Shown here piece by piece: positions 9,157 through 17,593 of a DNA stretch of 64,000 nucleotides. The stretch is from positions 62,001 through 126,000 of the forward strand of contig CAVSUY010000017.1 of assembly GCA_963731035.1 (NCBI GenBank), read 5' to 3'. Positions within the stretch are counted from its first letter, which is position 1. Each line of letters starts with the position of its first letter. The notes below the pieces were generated by a model. It was not told the origin of the DNA. It ran no database searches and saw nothing but the letters and a program-made list of their open reading frames with translations. The position numbers and the translations under genes were made by a program. The DNA is from JAANXG01 sp963731035. Lineage in GTDB: Bacteria; Pseudomonadota; Gammaproteobacteria; Arenicellales; JAANXG01.

Positions 9157-9217
9157 CGCGAATTCGAACAAGGTGGTTAGCTGCCGGCAACGGATTGGTT
9201 GGAGGCAAAACCCTCTG

Positions 9218-9874
9218 TCATCTCTTGTCGGAGCTTCTCCTGGGTCGGCGGACGGTTCTCACCTTGCCGCTGTTTCCGCCTCCGCAGAAGAACTGATCGC
9301 CGCCGTCGGACTCGAGCCCCGACACGCCTACTCCGGACGGCATCTCGAGCCGCTCCAGGACCTCTCCCGTGCGAGGATCGACCCGCCTCAATTCACCTTC
9401 GTCACCTTCCCAGGTGCCGTGCCAGAGCTCTTCATCGATCCAGGTGACCCCGGTGACGAAGCGGTTGGACTCTATGGTGCGAAGAATCGCCCCCGTTTCG
9501 GGGTCGATCTGATGGATCTTCCGGTCCCGATACTGCCCCACCCACAGCGTCCCTTCGGCCCAGGCGAGCCCCGAGTCGCCACCGCCGCCGGGAGCGGGGA
9601 TCGTGTCGAGCACGTGACCGGTCTCCGGATCGATCTTGTGTATGTGATCCTCGGCGAGCTGAAACAGGTAACGGCCGTCGAAGGCCGTTCCCGCATGGGC
9701 GTCGACTTCAATCGAGCGCAGAGTCTCTCCAGACGCCGGATCGATCGCGTGCAGCCTGTCTCCGGCAGCAAACCACACCCGCTGGCCGTCGTACGTGACT
9801 CCATGCACGCCGTCCACACCCGGGAAGGGTCCGTACTCAGCGACGATTCTTGCTGTTGATCTATTCATACGCAC
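9218..9874 (-). CDS. Beta-propeller protein with IDPETG repeats (glutamine-cyclotransferase/SMP-30-like)
   Basis: The 218-residue protein consists of repeated blades of about 42 residues, each with a strand pair around H-x-IDPETG: HAIDPASGETLRSI, HKIDPETGHVLDTI, HQIDPETGAILRTI and RRVDPRTGEVLERL. No signal peptide is seen, so it is probably cytosolic. The repeat style resembles PQQ-like/YVTN and glutamine-cyclotransferase propellers, but I cannot confirm an active site. Its start lies 3 bp after the stop of the regulator at 9878-11098, so the two are almost certainly co-transcribed. It may sense or modify a small molecule for the regulator; this is inference. Confidence 0.8.
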   Translation of the reverse strand: MRMNRSTARIVAEYGPFPGVDGVHGVTYDGQRVWFAAGDRLHAIDPASGETLRSIEVDAHAGTAFDGRYLFQLAEDHIHKIDPETGHVLDTIPAPGGGGDSGLAWAEGTLWVGQYRDRKIHQIDPETGAILRTIESNRFVTGVTWIDEELWHGTWEGDEGELRRVDPRTGEVLERLEMPSGVGVSGLESDGGDQFFCGGGNSGKVRTVRRPRRSSDKR

Positions 9875-9877
9875 ATC

Positions 9878-11098
9878 TTACTCACTCGGCAGTGGGGCGG
9901 GGAGTAACAAAGCTGTCGGGAATCCCGGCACGGCCGGTGTCATCCAACGACGGGCCCGCCCGCGGCCAAACGACTGGACCTTGTCCGCTGCGGCAAGCGA
10001 GTCGAGTGCCCGTTGTACGGTGCGTTGACTGGCTCCAAGGGCAAGCGCCAGGGCCGAGCTGGACCACGACTCGCCGTCAGCGAGGAGAGCCAGCACGCTG
10101 GCGTGTCTCTCTTCAACGGGCGGCGCCAGTACCTTGACCTGTTGTGCGTAGCGCGGCTCAAGCACGAATCCCCGCTTCGTCGCGCGTATGCCGCCCAGTG
10201 GCTGAATCAGCGTGCGAAGCCGGCCAACTTCGACCCGCAATCGCGCGCGATGGGACTCGTCGTTGAGCTTAACCCGGAATGCGCGTGCGATGAGCGCGTG
10301 CCTAGGGACATCCCGGGGCCACGCTTCGCCGAGCGCGCGTGCGAGTGCCAACAGCACCGGACGCTTTGCCAGGGAGACCGTGTCATTCTCGTCACGCAGC
10401 ACAAGACGGCAGGCGTCCACGATGAATGCGTTTGTCTCCAGTAGCGCTTCGACCTCCTCGAGCAGGAGAAATTGCTCTTCGCCGTGTGCGATCAGGCGTG
10501 CCGCGGGCGTGTTCAGGACGCGGGACGCGCTCTGGACTTCCTTCGCCAGCGCGGGGATACCTGCGCGGCGCGCGGCACGCCCGGCCCGGGCGAGCGCGGC
10601 GCGCGCCGTCTTCGTTCGCAGGCGCCGCAGCGCGATTCCCGCAACGACCAGCTCGTAGGCCGCCCTCGACGCGGGGGGAAAGGGCGTGGGGTCGAGCTCC
10701 GCGAGGGTGCGCTCGGCCTCGTCCAGACGCCCCATCAGGAGGAGACGCCGGGCCCCGAGGTAGCGCGCGTAGGAGGTGTTGACGCAGTCGCCGTGCGCTT
10801 CGAGCGTTGTCCTCGCTGCGTCGAGTGCCTTTGCAGGCCACCGCAGCTCGCGGGAAACGAGCGCGATCTCGGCCTCGGCAACGATACACCTGGCGCGGGA
10901 CACGGCCTCTTTGGGGCCGAAGGCGCGTGCCGCACGTCGCACAAGGGCCCTCGCTCGAGCGAGGTCGCCAAGCTGCGCCATCGCGATACCTCGCAGCGCA
11001 AGGGCGGGCGCATCGTCACGCAAGGCAACCCGGTTCAGTGCGTCGAGGGGATTACCCGCCGCGAGCGCACGCGCCGCAGCTGTGATCAGCGAGTCCAT
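9878..11098 (-). CDS. Transcriptional regulator with TPR-like region and two winged-helix segments
   Basis: The ATG at 11098 is chosen because GGGAG precedes it; longer frames upstream look non-coding. The 406-residue protein has an alanine/arginine-rich helical N-terminus (about 1-230, TPR-like), then a segment resembling an OmpR/SARP winged helix (RLRVEVGRLRTLI, then GGIRATKRGFVLEPR), and a second helix-turn-helix near the C-terminus (SSALALALGASQRTVQRALDSL). It is divergent from the DUF899 gene, with about 108 bp between starts, and leads the operon with the propeller gene. Control of DUF899 is likely. From memory, such regulators do occur next to DUF899 genes. Confidence 0.75.
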   Translation of the reverse strand: MDSLITAAARALAAGNPLDALNRVALRDDAPALALRGIAMAQLGDLARARALVRRAARAFGPKEAVSRARCIVAEAEIALVSRELRWPAKALDAARTTLEAHGDCVNTSYARYLGARRLLLMGRLDEAERTLAELDPTPFPPASRAAYELVVAGIALRRLRTKTARAALARAGRAARRAGIPALAKEVQSASRVLNTPAARLIAHGEEQFLLLEEVEALLETNAFIVDACRLVLRDENDTVSLAKRPVLLALARALGEAWPRDVPRHALIARAFRVKLNDESHRARLRVEVGRLRTLIQPLGGIRATKRGFVLEPRYAQQVKVLAPPVEERHASVLALLADGESWSSSALALALGASQRTVQRALDSLAAADKVQSFGRGRARRWMTPAVPGFPTALLLPAPLPSE

Positions 11099-11206
11099 CT
11101 GACTCCCGCCACACTTGTTACTCCCGTTGTTTCGATGCCCACCCCTAATATATCTCACGACCATCAACCGGCAAGTCGTATCGAGAGTGGTACGAAGGAG
11201 AGAATG

Positions 11207-11968
11207 ATGACGAAGCACACGATTGGGACACGAGAAGAGTGGCTGGTAGCGCGGCTCGAGTTGCTCGAGGCGGAGAAGGAGCTGACGCGGCGCAGCGACG
11301 AGCTGGCGCAGCGGCGCCACGAGCTGCCATGGGTGCGGATCGACAAGCAGTACCTATTCGAGACTGATGCAGGGAGCAGCTCACTGGGCGAGCTCTTTGG
11401 GGGATGCTCGCAGCTCCTCGTCTACCATTTCATGTTCGGACCCGATTACGCGGCAGGGTGTCCTTCCTGCTCAGCTATTGCCGACGGCTTCGACGGCTTC
11501 GTGGTACATCTGGTGAATCACGACGTCGCGTTTTCAGCCGTGTCGCGGGCCCCGCTCGCAAAGCTGCAGGCGTACAAGCGGCGAATGGGATGGTCGTTTC
11601 CCTGGGCGTCCTGCCCCGGCAGCGACTTCAATTTCGACTTCAATGTGCACTTCACGGAGGACCAGCAGCGCGCTGGCGGCGTCGATTACAACTACCGCCG
11701 CGAGGCGGCTTTGGCGCAGCGCCGCGACGAGGGGCCTGTGGGCGAACTCGCGGCAACGTGTGGAACCGACGCGGCCACGTATACGCGCGAGAGGCCTGGC
11801 ATGAGCGCGTTCCTACTCGATGACGGCGTGGTCTATCACACATATTCCACTTATGCGCGCGGACTGGACGGTCTCTGGGGCATGTACCAATGGCTCGACC
11901 GCGCCCCCAAGGGGCGCAACGAGACAGGCGTCTGGTGGCGCCGGCACGACGAATACGACGAGCCTTGA
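11207..11968 (+). CDS. DUF899 family thioredoxin-fold protein
   Basis: GGAG at 11197-11200 sits six bases before the ATG at 11207; the adjacent ATG at 11204 is too close. The 253-residue protein carries the family hallmarks: EEWLVARLELLEAEKELTR near the N-terminus, LPWVRIDKQYLFET, YHFMFGPDYAAGCPSC with a CxxC pair, and GSDFNFDFNVHF. DUF899 proteins have a thioredoxin-like fold; the biochemical role is not established, though a redox function is often presumed because of the CPSC pair. It is divergent from its likely regulator at 11098. Confidence 0.9.
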   Translation: MTKHTIGTREEWLVARLELLEAEKELTRRSDELAQRRHELPWVRIDKQYLFETDAGSSSLGELFGGCSQLLVYHFMFGPDYAAGCPSCSAIADGFDGFVVHLVNHDVAFSAVSRAPLAKLQAYKRRMGWSFPWASCPGSDFNFDFNVHFTEDQQRAGGVDYNYRREAALAQRRDEGPVGELAATCGTDAATYTRERPGMSAFLLDDGVVYHTYSTYARGLDGLWGMYQWLDRAPKGRNETGVWWRRHDEYDEP

Positions 11969-12220
11969 GCCGGGTCGTCGGGGTTTTCGGCGCAGCCGCG
12001 CGAAACCAGAAGGTGATCGCGTTTGTCACCAGCGAAGGAGGGTCCGGCGAGGGACAAGTAGTGTTCATCGAAATTCCGGCAAGGATCCACTCCGCGCGCG
12101 GCTTTCTCCCGTAAGGAATCTGGTCTATTCTTCCATCCTTTCCAATCACGGCATCGTCGCCGCCTCAAATCCTGCGGACCGAAACCCGTCAGCGGTGTGC
12201 CGGAGAACATGGAGGGCTGG

Positions 12221-13306
12221 ATGGTTTTGATGCGAAGCATTTGTGGCATTGTCCTGGCAATTCTCGTCGTGACATCGGCGTACGTGCGCGCCGTCGATCA
12301 GCCTCCTGGGATATTGGGGACATGGTACGGCCAGTATCAGGTCGACACCGGCGACGGTACCCACCAGGCCGAGATGTGGCTGGAGATTTTCTACCAGGTC
12401 AACGAGGGCGGCCGTGAGGTGCGTGGCCACAACCGCTGGAACGTGCTCGACGAACCGGGCGAAAATATCCAGGGTGCCGACTCCAGAGGACGTAACTTCG
12501 AGCACTATGACACCGTCGATGGCACCATCGCCGAGGATGGCAAGACGATCGAGTTCGCCGAGGAACACCGCGTGAGCGCAATCGACGCCACTCTCGTCGC
12601 GCCGGACACCATGAAGGCGACGTTCAATTCGGACGATGATTCGCCGGGTTTCCACGTCACCCTGAAACGCATCGATACGCATTACCAACCTTCGAACATC
12701 AATGTGCTTGGCATCGACATCTCGCACCACTCTGGCGAGGTGGACTGGGAGACGGTGAAGGAGCAGGGTTACAAGTTCGCCTACGTCAAAGCCACCGAGG
12801 GGGTGGACGATGCCGACCCGATGTTCGAGAAACACTGGAAGGCGTTGCGCGAGGCGGGCCTGGCACGCGGCGCATACCACTTCTATGTGACCGAGGACGA
12901 CCCGGCCGAGCAGGCAAGATTCTTCGCCTCGCGCCTGAAAGGCGACCCCGGCACCCTGCCCCCGGCGGTGGACGTGGAACTGTTGGGTCACGACACCGAG
13001 GGCGACCTGAGCAAGACCCTGCTGGTGTTCCTGAGAACGTTCGAGAAAGAAACGGGCCTCAAGCCCATGATCTACACCGACTCCAATTTCTGGGACGTCC
13101 ACTACAGACCCGAGTTCTCCGAATATCTTCTTTGGGTGGCGGAATACGGCGTACGCATGCCCAGGGTTCCATTCGGCTGGAAGAACTGGGTATTGTGGCA
13201 GCGCAACGAGAACAAGAAGATCAAGGGCGTGGAAAAGGGCGCGGACGTCAACTTGCTGCATCCGGAAGTCGACTTCGAATCCCTAAAGCCCGGCAGCGAG
13301 CTTTGA
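12221..13306 (+). CDS. Exported GH25 lysozyme-like hydrolase with N-terminal beta domain
   Basis: The ATG at 12221 has GGAGGG four bases upstream; the protein is 361 residues from there. A signal peptide (RSICGIVLAILVVTSAYVRA) is followed by an unrecognised beta-rich domain (about 28-150) and a GH25 domain (about 160-350). GH25 signatures are GIDISHHSG (Asp166), FAYVKATEG, GAYHFY and AVDVELLG with the DxE pair (Asp251, Glu253). GH25 enzymes cleave the beta-1,4 bond between MurNAc and GlcNAc, so the target is peptidoglycan, either for remodelling or against competitors. No immunity gene is recognisable next to it. The N-terminal domain is not a known wall-binding module. Confidence 0.88.
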   Translation: MVLMRSICGIVLAILVVTSAYVRAVDQPPGILGTWYGQYQVDTGDGTHQAEMWLEIFYQVNEGGREVRGHNRWNVLDEPGENIQGADSRGRNFEHYDTVDGTIAEDGKTIEFAEEHRVSAIDATLVAPDTMKATFNSDDDSPGFHVTLKRIDTHYQPSNINVLGIDISHHSGEVDWETVKEQGYKFAYVKATEGVDDADPMFEKHWKALREAGLARGAYHFYVTEDDPAEQARFFASRLKGDPGTLPPAVDVELLGHDTEGDLSKTLLVFLRTFEKETGLKPMIYTDSNFWDVHYRPEFSEYLLWVAEYGVRMPRVPFGWKNWVLWQRNENKKIKGVEKGADVNLLHPEVDFESLKPGSEL

Positions 13307-13450
13307 ATCGAATCGCTGGCGGGACTTCCGGCGATAGAGGACATGTCGACAGCAACCCGGCTGGGCCATGCCATGCAGGGGTCGAGGGTCCCGGCCGGGC
13401 GGAGCGGATATACTCCGATGTTCCAGTGATTTATTCTCGGTCGTGACTCG

Positions 13451-14797
13451 GTGAGCGGAGAGGCCATCGAGCACGCGGGCGAGGTGGTGGAGGCGATCTA
13501 CCGGAACGAGGCGCCCCGGGTGCTTGCTGCCCTGATCCGATTGCTGGGCGACTTCGATCTCGCGGAGGAGGCGCTGCACGACGCGTTCGCCGCGGCAATT
13601 GAACAGTGGCCGCGGGACGGCGTCCCCGAGAGTCCGCGCGCTTGGCTGGTGTCTACGGGGCGGTTCAAGGCCATCGACGTTATCCGCAGGCGCTCTCGCT
13701 TCGATGCTTCGCAGGCCAGACTGGCGGAGCAACTGGAGGCGGAGGGGGGCGATCCCGCGGCGAGGGACGAGGAAAACGTCGAGGACGATCATCTGCGGCT
13801 GATCTTCACCTGCTGTCACCCTGCCTTGTCATCGGACGCGCAGATCGCCCTGACGCTGCGGACGGTGTGCGGGCTCACCACCGAGGAAATCGCCCACGCG
13901 TTTCTCACGGCCGTGCCCACCGTAGCCCAGCGCATCGTGCGGGCAAAGGCGAAGATCCGCGATGCCAATATTCCCTATAAGGTTCCTTCCCACGCCTCCC
14001 TGCCAGACCGGCTCGACAGCGTGCTGCGGGTCGTCTACCTGGTATTCAACGAGGGGTACACCGCGTCGGCGGGCGAGGCGCTCACCCGCCGGGACCTGTC
14101 CGCCGAGGCGATCCGCCTGGGCCGGGCACTGGTGGACCTTCTTCCCGAAGCGGAGGTGATGGGGCTGCTGGCTTTAATGTTGCTGAGCGATTCGAGGCGC
14201 ACGGCACGCACCTCACCCGACGGAGAGTTGGTGTTGCTGGAGGACCAGGACCGGGAGCTGTGGAACCGGGACCAGATCGAGGAAGGGTCGTCGCTGGTGG
14301 AACGTGCGCTGTCGTCCCGGCAATTCGGTCCCTATACGCTGCAGGCTGCGATCGCGGCCCTGCATGCGGAGGCGTCTGATGCCGGCGCCACGGACTGGCC
14401 GCAGATCGTCGGCCTTTACGACGTCCTGGCCCGGGTGGAACCCTCGCCGGTGGTCGAACTCAACCGGGCCGCTGCGGTGGCGATGCGCGACGGACCTGCC
14501 CGGGGCCTGGGCTTGGTCGACGCCATACTGATCCGCGGCGACCTCGCGGACTACCAGCCGGCCCACGCTGCGCGGGCCGAGCTGTGTCGGCGTCTCGGTT
14601 GGATGTCCGAAGCCCGTGACGCCTACGAACGGGCCCTGGAGTTGACGGAGCAGGGGCCGCAACGCCGGTTCCTGGAGCAGCGGCTGGAGGAGGTGGTGGG
14701 CACGTCTCGCATCGCCACCGGGGATGTCGATCCCGAAGGGCCCCGTTCGACTACGAAGAACAAGCAACGATCAAGCGGAGGTTCCAGAAAGACATGA
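13451..14797 (+). CDS. ECF42-type RNA polymerase sigma factor with long C-terminal extension
   Basis: The start is GTG at 13451; the protein is 448 residues, more than twice a normal ECF sigma factor. Region sigma2 (about 10-85, FDLAEEALHDAFAAAIEQWP and PRAWLVSTGRFKAID) and region sigma4 (about 115-170, LTLRTVCGLTTEEIAHAFL) are clear. The remaining 250 residues form the helical TPR-like extension (DUF6596 type; VYLVFNEGYTAS, LNRAAAVAM) typical of the ECF42 group. Its stop overlaps the start of the YciI/DGPF gene by four bases, the genomic hallmark of ECF42. There is no anti-sigma factor, so the C-terminal extension probably does the sensing. Confidence 0.92.
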   Translation: MSGEAIEHAGEVVEAIYRNEAPRVLAALIRLLGDFDLAEEALHDAFAAAIEQWPRDGVPESPRAWLVSTGRFKAIDVIRRRSRFDASQARLAEQLEAEGGDPAARDEENVEDDHLRLIFTCCHPALSSDAQIALTLRTVCGLTTEEIAHAFLTAVPTVAQRIVRAKAKIRDANIPYKVPSHASLPDRLDSVLRVVYLVFNEGYTASAGEALTRRDLSAEAIRLGRALVDLLPEAEVMGLLALMLLSDSRRTARTSPDGELVLLEDQDRELWNRDQIEEGSSLVERALSSRQFGPYTLQAAIAALHAEASDAGATDWPQIVGLYDVLARVEPSPVVELNRAAAVAMRDGPARGLGLVDAILIRGDLADYQPAHAARAELCRRLGWMSEARDAYERALELTEQGPQRRFLEQRLEEVVGTSRIATGDVDPEGPRSTTKNKQRSSGGSRKT

Positions 14798-15138
14798 AAT
14801 ACCTGTGTCTCGTGTACTTTGATGAGAAAAAGCTCCATGCCGTACCGGAAAGCCCGGAGGACACGGAATGCCATGCCTATGACCAGGACGTGCGCGAGAG
14901 GGGCTACGTGCTGGCCTCGGATGCTCTGCAGCCGGTAGACACCGCGACCACGGTGCGGGTCAACAACGGCAAGGTGTCGGTCACGGATGGGCCCTTCGCC
15001 GAGACCAAGGAGCAACTCGGCGGCTTCTACCTGATCGAGGCCCGGGATCTCAACGATGCCATCCAGGTGGCATCGAAGATACCAGCCGCCCGTATCGGCT
15101 GCGTCGAGGTGCGGCCGGTCAGGCAGCTGGATCTCTAA
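14794..15138 (+). CDS. YciI/DGPF domain protein
   Basis: The 114-residue protein starts with MKYLCLVYFDEKKLHA and contains VTDGPFAETKEQLGGFYL, the motif that names the DGPF family (PF03795). It is translationally coupled to the sigma factor through an ATGA overlap. DGPF proteins are the usual neighbours and regulon members of ECF42 factors; their activity is not firmly known. The fold is ferredoxin-like with a conserved His/Asp pair. Confidence 0.93.
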   Translation: MKYLCLVYFDEKKLHAVPESPEDTECHAYDQDVRERGYVLASDALQPVDTATTVRVNNGKVSVTDGPFAETKEQLGGFYLIEARDLNDAIQVASKIPAARIGCVEVRPVRQLDL

Positions 15139-15326
15139 GAGGACGGGCAGGCCGCCGCCGGCGACCTGCCGGACATGCAACCCGAGCCGCGTCGGAAACG
15201 GCCACAGTGACGCGGGGATAATGTCGGCCGAGCGGCGCTGCACGATGGATGCGGCCAACGGTATACTCGGGAGCGAGCCCGCCGGGTCTTTCCGGCGCAA
15301 GGCGAGCCGTTTTCTACCCGAGTCCC

Positions 15327-16568
15327 ATGTCGCCACCCGCCACCTCGAAGCCATCTCTGTCCCGGCGGCGCATACTTACGATCTGCGCCGCGCGGGTATT
15401 CCTGTTCGCGACGTTCATGACCGTAGCGGCCGCCATCCCGCTCATCATCAAGGACTGGGGACTGACTGCGGCTGCCGCCGGAGCAATCGTGACCAGTTTC
15501 TCGATCGGCTACGCGTTGTCGATGTTCGTGTTTGCCTGGGCCGCGGACCACTACGGCGCCAAGCGTATGACAGTCGTTTCCGCAGTTGCCGCCGCCGCGA
15601 CCAGCTGCGTCTTCGGATTCCTTGCCCGCGACTGGTGGACGGCGTTTTTTCTTTACGGGTTCATCGGTCTGGCCCAGGGCGGCGTCTACACGCCGCTCGT
15701 CATGCTGTTGTCGGACGAGGTCGAGCCGCGGCGGCGCGGGAAGGCCATGGGTTGGCTGATCGCTTCGACTTCCATCGGCTACGCTACGTCGCTGGCCGCG
15801 TCCGGCCTGGGAATCGCCCTGGGAAGCTGGCGAATCGCCTTCATCCTCACCGGGGTGCTGCCGGTGGTGGGCGCGATCGTGCTGATCGCGGCCCTGGCTC
15901 CGCTACCCAATCGCATCCACCCGCGGCCGGCGGAGACTCGACTCACGGATGAGCTGCTGGGCAACCGTGAGACCCGCCTGCTGACCGCCGGCTACGTGGC
16001 TCATTCCTGGGAGCTGCTCGGGATGTGGGCATGGATACCGGCGTTCCTCGCGGCGGCGTTTGCCATCAAGGGAGCCGCGGCGTCCGGCGCCGCGGCGTCC
16101 AGCGCCTACCTGTCGGGCGTTCTCCATCTGTTCGGCGCCACCGCGGCATTCACCATGGGCCGGCTTTCGGACAGGATGGGACGCCGGCCCTTGCTGATGC
16201 TGCTGGCCGGTGCCGGCGCCGTCCTTTCCTTTGGCATCGGCTGGCTGGTGCATGCGCCACCAGCGCTGCTGGTCCCCCTGGCGTTCGCGTACGCGTTCGT
16301 GTGCCTCGGCGACTCTCCCGTGCTCACCACGGCGCTTTCGCAAACGGTGCGACCCGGCTATCTGGGCGCGGCCCTGGCATGGCGGGCTCTTATGGGCTTC
16401 GGCGCCGGTGCCATCGCCCCCTTGGCCGTTGGCCTGGCGTTCGATCTTACGCAGTCCAGTGGCGCCGCTCCCTCGGCGTCGTGGGGCATGGCTTTTTCGA
16501 CCCTGGGGATCGGAGGTTTGCTGGCGCTGGCTTGCGCCGCCGCGCTGCGGGGATACGTTCGGGAATGA
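15327..16568 (+). CDS. MFS transporter
   Basis: Starting at the ATG at 15327 the protein has 413 residues with about twelve hydrophobic segments in two halves. The loop 2-3 motif appears as WAADHYGAKRMT, and the second-half equivalent as GRLSDRMGRRPL. It is a proton-linked or uniport carrier of the cytoplasmic membrane. The substrate is not evident; residues match the general sugar/cyanate-type branch but not closely enough to name. It follows the ECF42/DGPF pair by about 190 bp and could belong to the same regulon, though no shared promoter is seen. The longer frame from 15249 lacks natural composition. Confidence 0.88.
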   Translation: MSPPATSKPSLSRRRILTICAARVFLFATFMTVAAAIPLIIKDWGLTAAAAGAIVTSFSIGYALSMFVFAWAADHYGAKRMTVVSAVAAAATSCVFGFLARDWWTAFFLYGFIGLAQGGVYTPLVMLLSDEVEPRRRGKAMGWLIASTSIGYATSLAASGLGIALGSWRIAFILTGVLPVVGAIVLIAALAPLPNRIHPRPAETRLTDELLGNRETRLLTAGYVAHSWELLGMWAWIPAFLAAAFAIKGAAASGAAASSAYLSGVLHLFGATAAFTMGRLSDRMGRRPLLMLLAGAGAVLSFGIGWLVHAPPALLVPLAFAYAFVCLGDSPVLTTALSQTVRPGYLGAALAWRALMGFGAGAIAPLAVGLAFDLTQSSGAAPSASWGMAFSTLGIGGLLALACAAALRGYVRE

Positions 16569-16800
16569 GCCTCGGCTCAAAGCATGGGTAGCCTTCACCG
16601 CCGCCAGAACAGGGCCGTCGCCAGCGACGGCCCCGTGTGGTCTGTCGGGCCCGGCATACCGCCAGTCGTGAGAGCACCCCCGTGCCGGGCGAACACCAGT
16701 CCATAGGTGCGCTCCGTGGCTTCCGCTATCGCTTCCCGGGTCGAAGCTCCGCTTTCAGCGGCGGCAGCCATGGCTTGGACTCCGGAACTGACTTGAGGAC

Positions 16801-17436
16801 TCAACCCAGGTCGGGCTCGGTAGCTTTGTAGCTGTCCAGTTGTTGAACCCGGTCCCACCAGTCCGAGAACCCGGGCACGTCAAAGACCCGGGACGCTTCC
16901 CCGGTCAGGTTCACGTAAAAGCAGACGGGGGCCACATAGAAGTCTGCCAGCGTCGGCTTGTCTCCGGCGAGGTAGGGTGAATCGCCCCGGATATTCATGA
17001 GTGTAGCCAGAGTCAGGCGCGAATCCTCGATGGACTTTTCCAGAAATGCTTCATCGGGATTCCCGATGAAGTCCGGGAAAAGGTGGTAGCCGGCCACGCC
17101 GACCAGGGCGTTGTAGCCATAGGAATCCAAGATGCCCAGGACCATGTCCATGCGCGCCCGGTCCTTGGCGTTGTCGGGGATAAACGAGGGGCCGTCCAGC
17201 ACGTCGTCCAGGTATCGGGTAATGGCGCTGGTCTCGAGAATTCTCATTCCATCGTGATCCACCACCGGCACTTTGCCGAACGGGTGGCGCTTCAAGTGCT
17301 CCGCCTGCCGCGGTTCACCAGCCAGCACGTTGACTGGAACCTGCTCGTAGTCGGCACCTTTCTCTGCAAGCAGCATACGCACGGTGCGCACATAGGTGCT
17401 TCCGTCGAATCCATAGAGGACGATATCTTTACTCAT
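16801..17436 (-). CDS. Glutathione S-transferase family protein
   Basis: The ATG at 17436 is preceded by GGGAG; the protein is 211 residues. The N-terminal thioredoxin-like domain reads VLYGFDGSTYVRTVRMLLAEKG, with FGKVPVVDHDGMRILETSAITRYL, whose cis-proline and E-[ST]-x-AI motif bind glutathione. A helical C-terminal domain follows (about 90-205). The length and both domains match bacterial GSTs, cytosolic enzymes conjugating or reducing electrophiles. It lies downstream of nothing obvious; the radical SAM gene upstream ends 158 bp away on the same strand. Confidence 0.92.
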   Translation of the reverse strand: MSKDIVLYGFDGSTYVRTVRMLLAEKGADYEQVPVNVLAGEPRQAEHLKRHPFGKVPVVDHDGMRILETSAITRYLDDVLDGPSFIPDNAKDRARMDMVLGILDSYGYNALVGVAGYHLFPDFIGNPDEAFLEKSIEDSRLTLATLMNIRGDSPYLAGDKPTLADFYVAPVCFYVNLTGEASRVFDVPGFSDWWDRVQQLDSYKATEPDLG

Positions 17437-17593
17437 TACGGTGCTCCCGTAGTGTTGTTGATGTATAGGCTGGAGACACCCACGAGGCGCGAAAATTCCG
17501 AGCAAAATTCTTATGTGCGGACCGTCTGCCCGCGCGGATGTGTACGGATTATAAACGCAGTGCCGGTTCAGCGCGGCAAGGCGGGATCTCCGC

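Noticed and set aside
10472..11203. Long upstream extension of the DUF899 frame
   Set aside because: It lies antisense to the regulator gene and lacks homology; a ribosome site supports the start at 11207.
16595..16858. Minus-strand frame of 87 codons between the MFS and GST genes
   Set aside because: Low-complexity alanine-rich start, no ribosome site and no family that I recognise.
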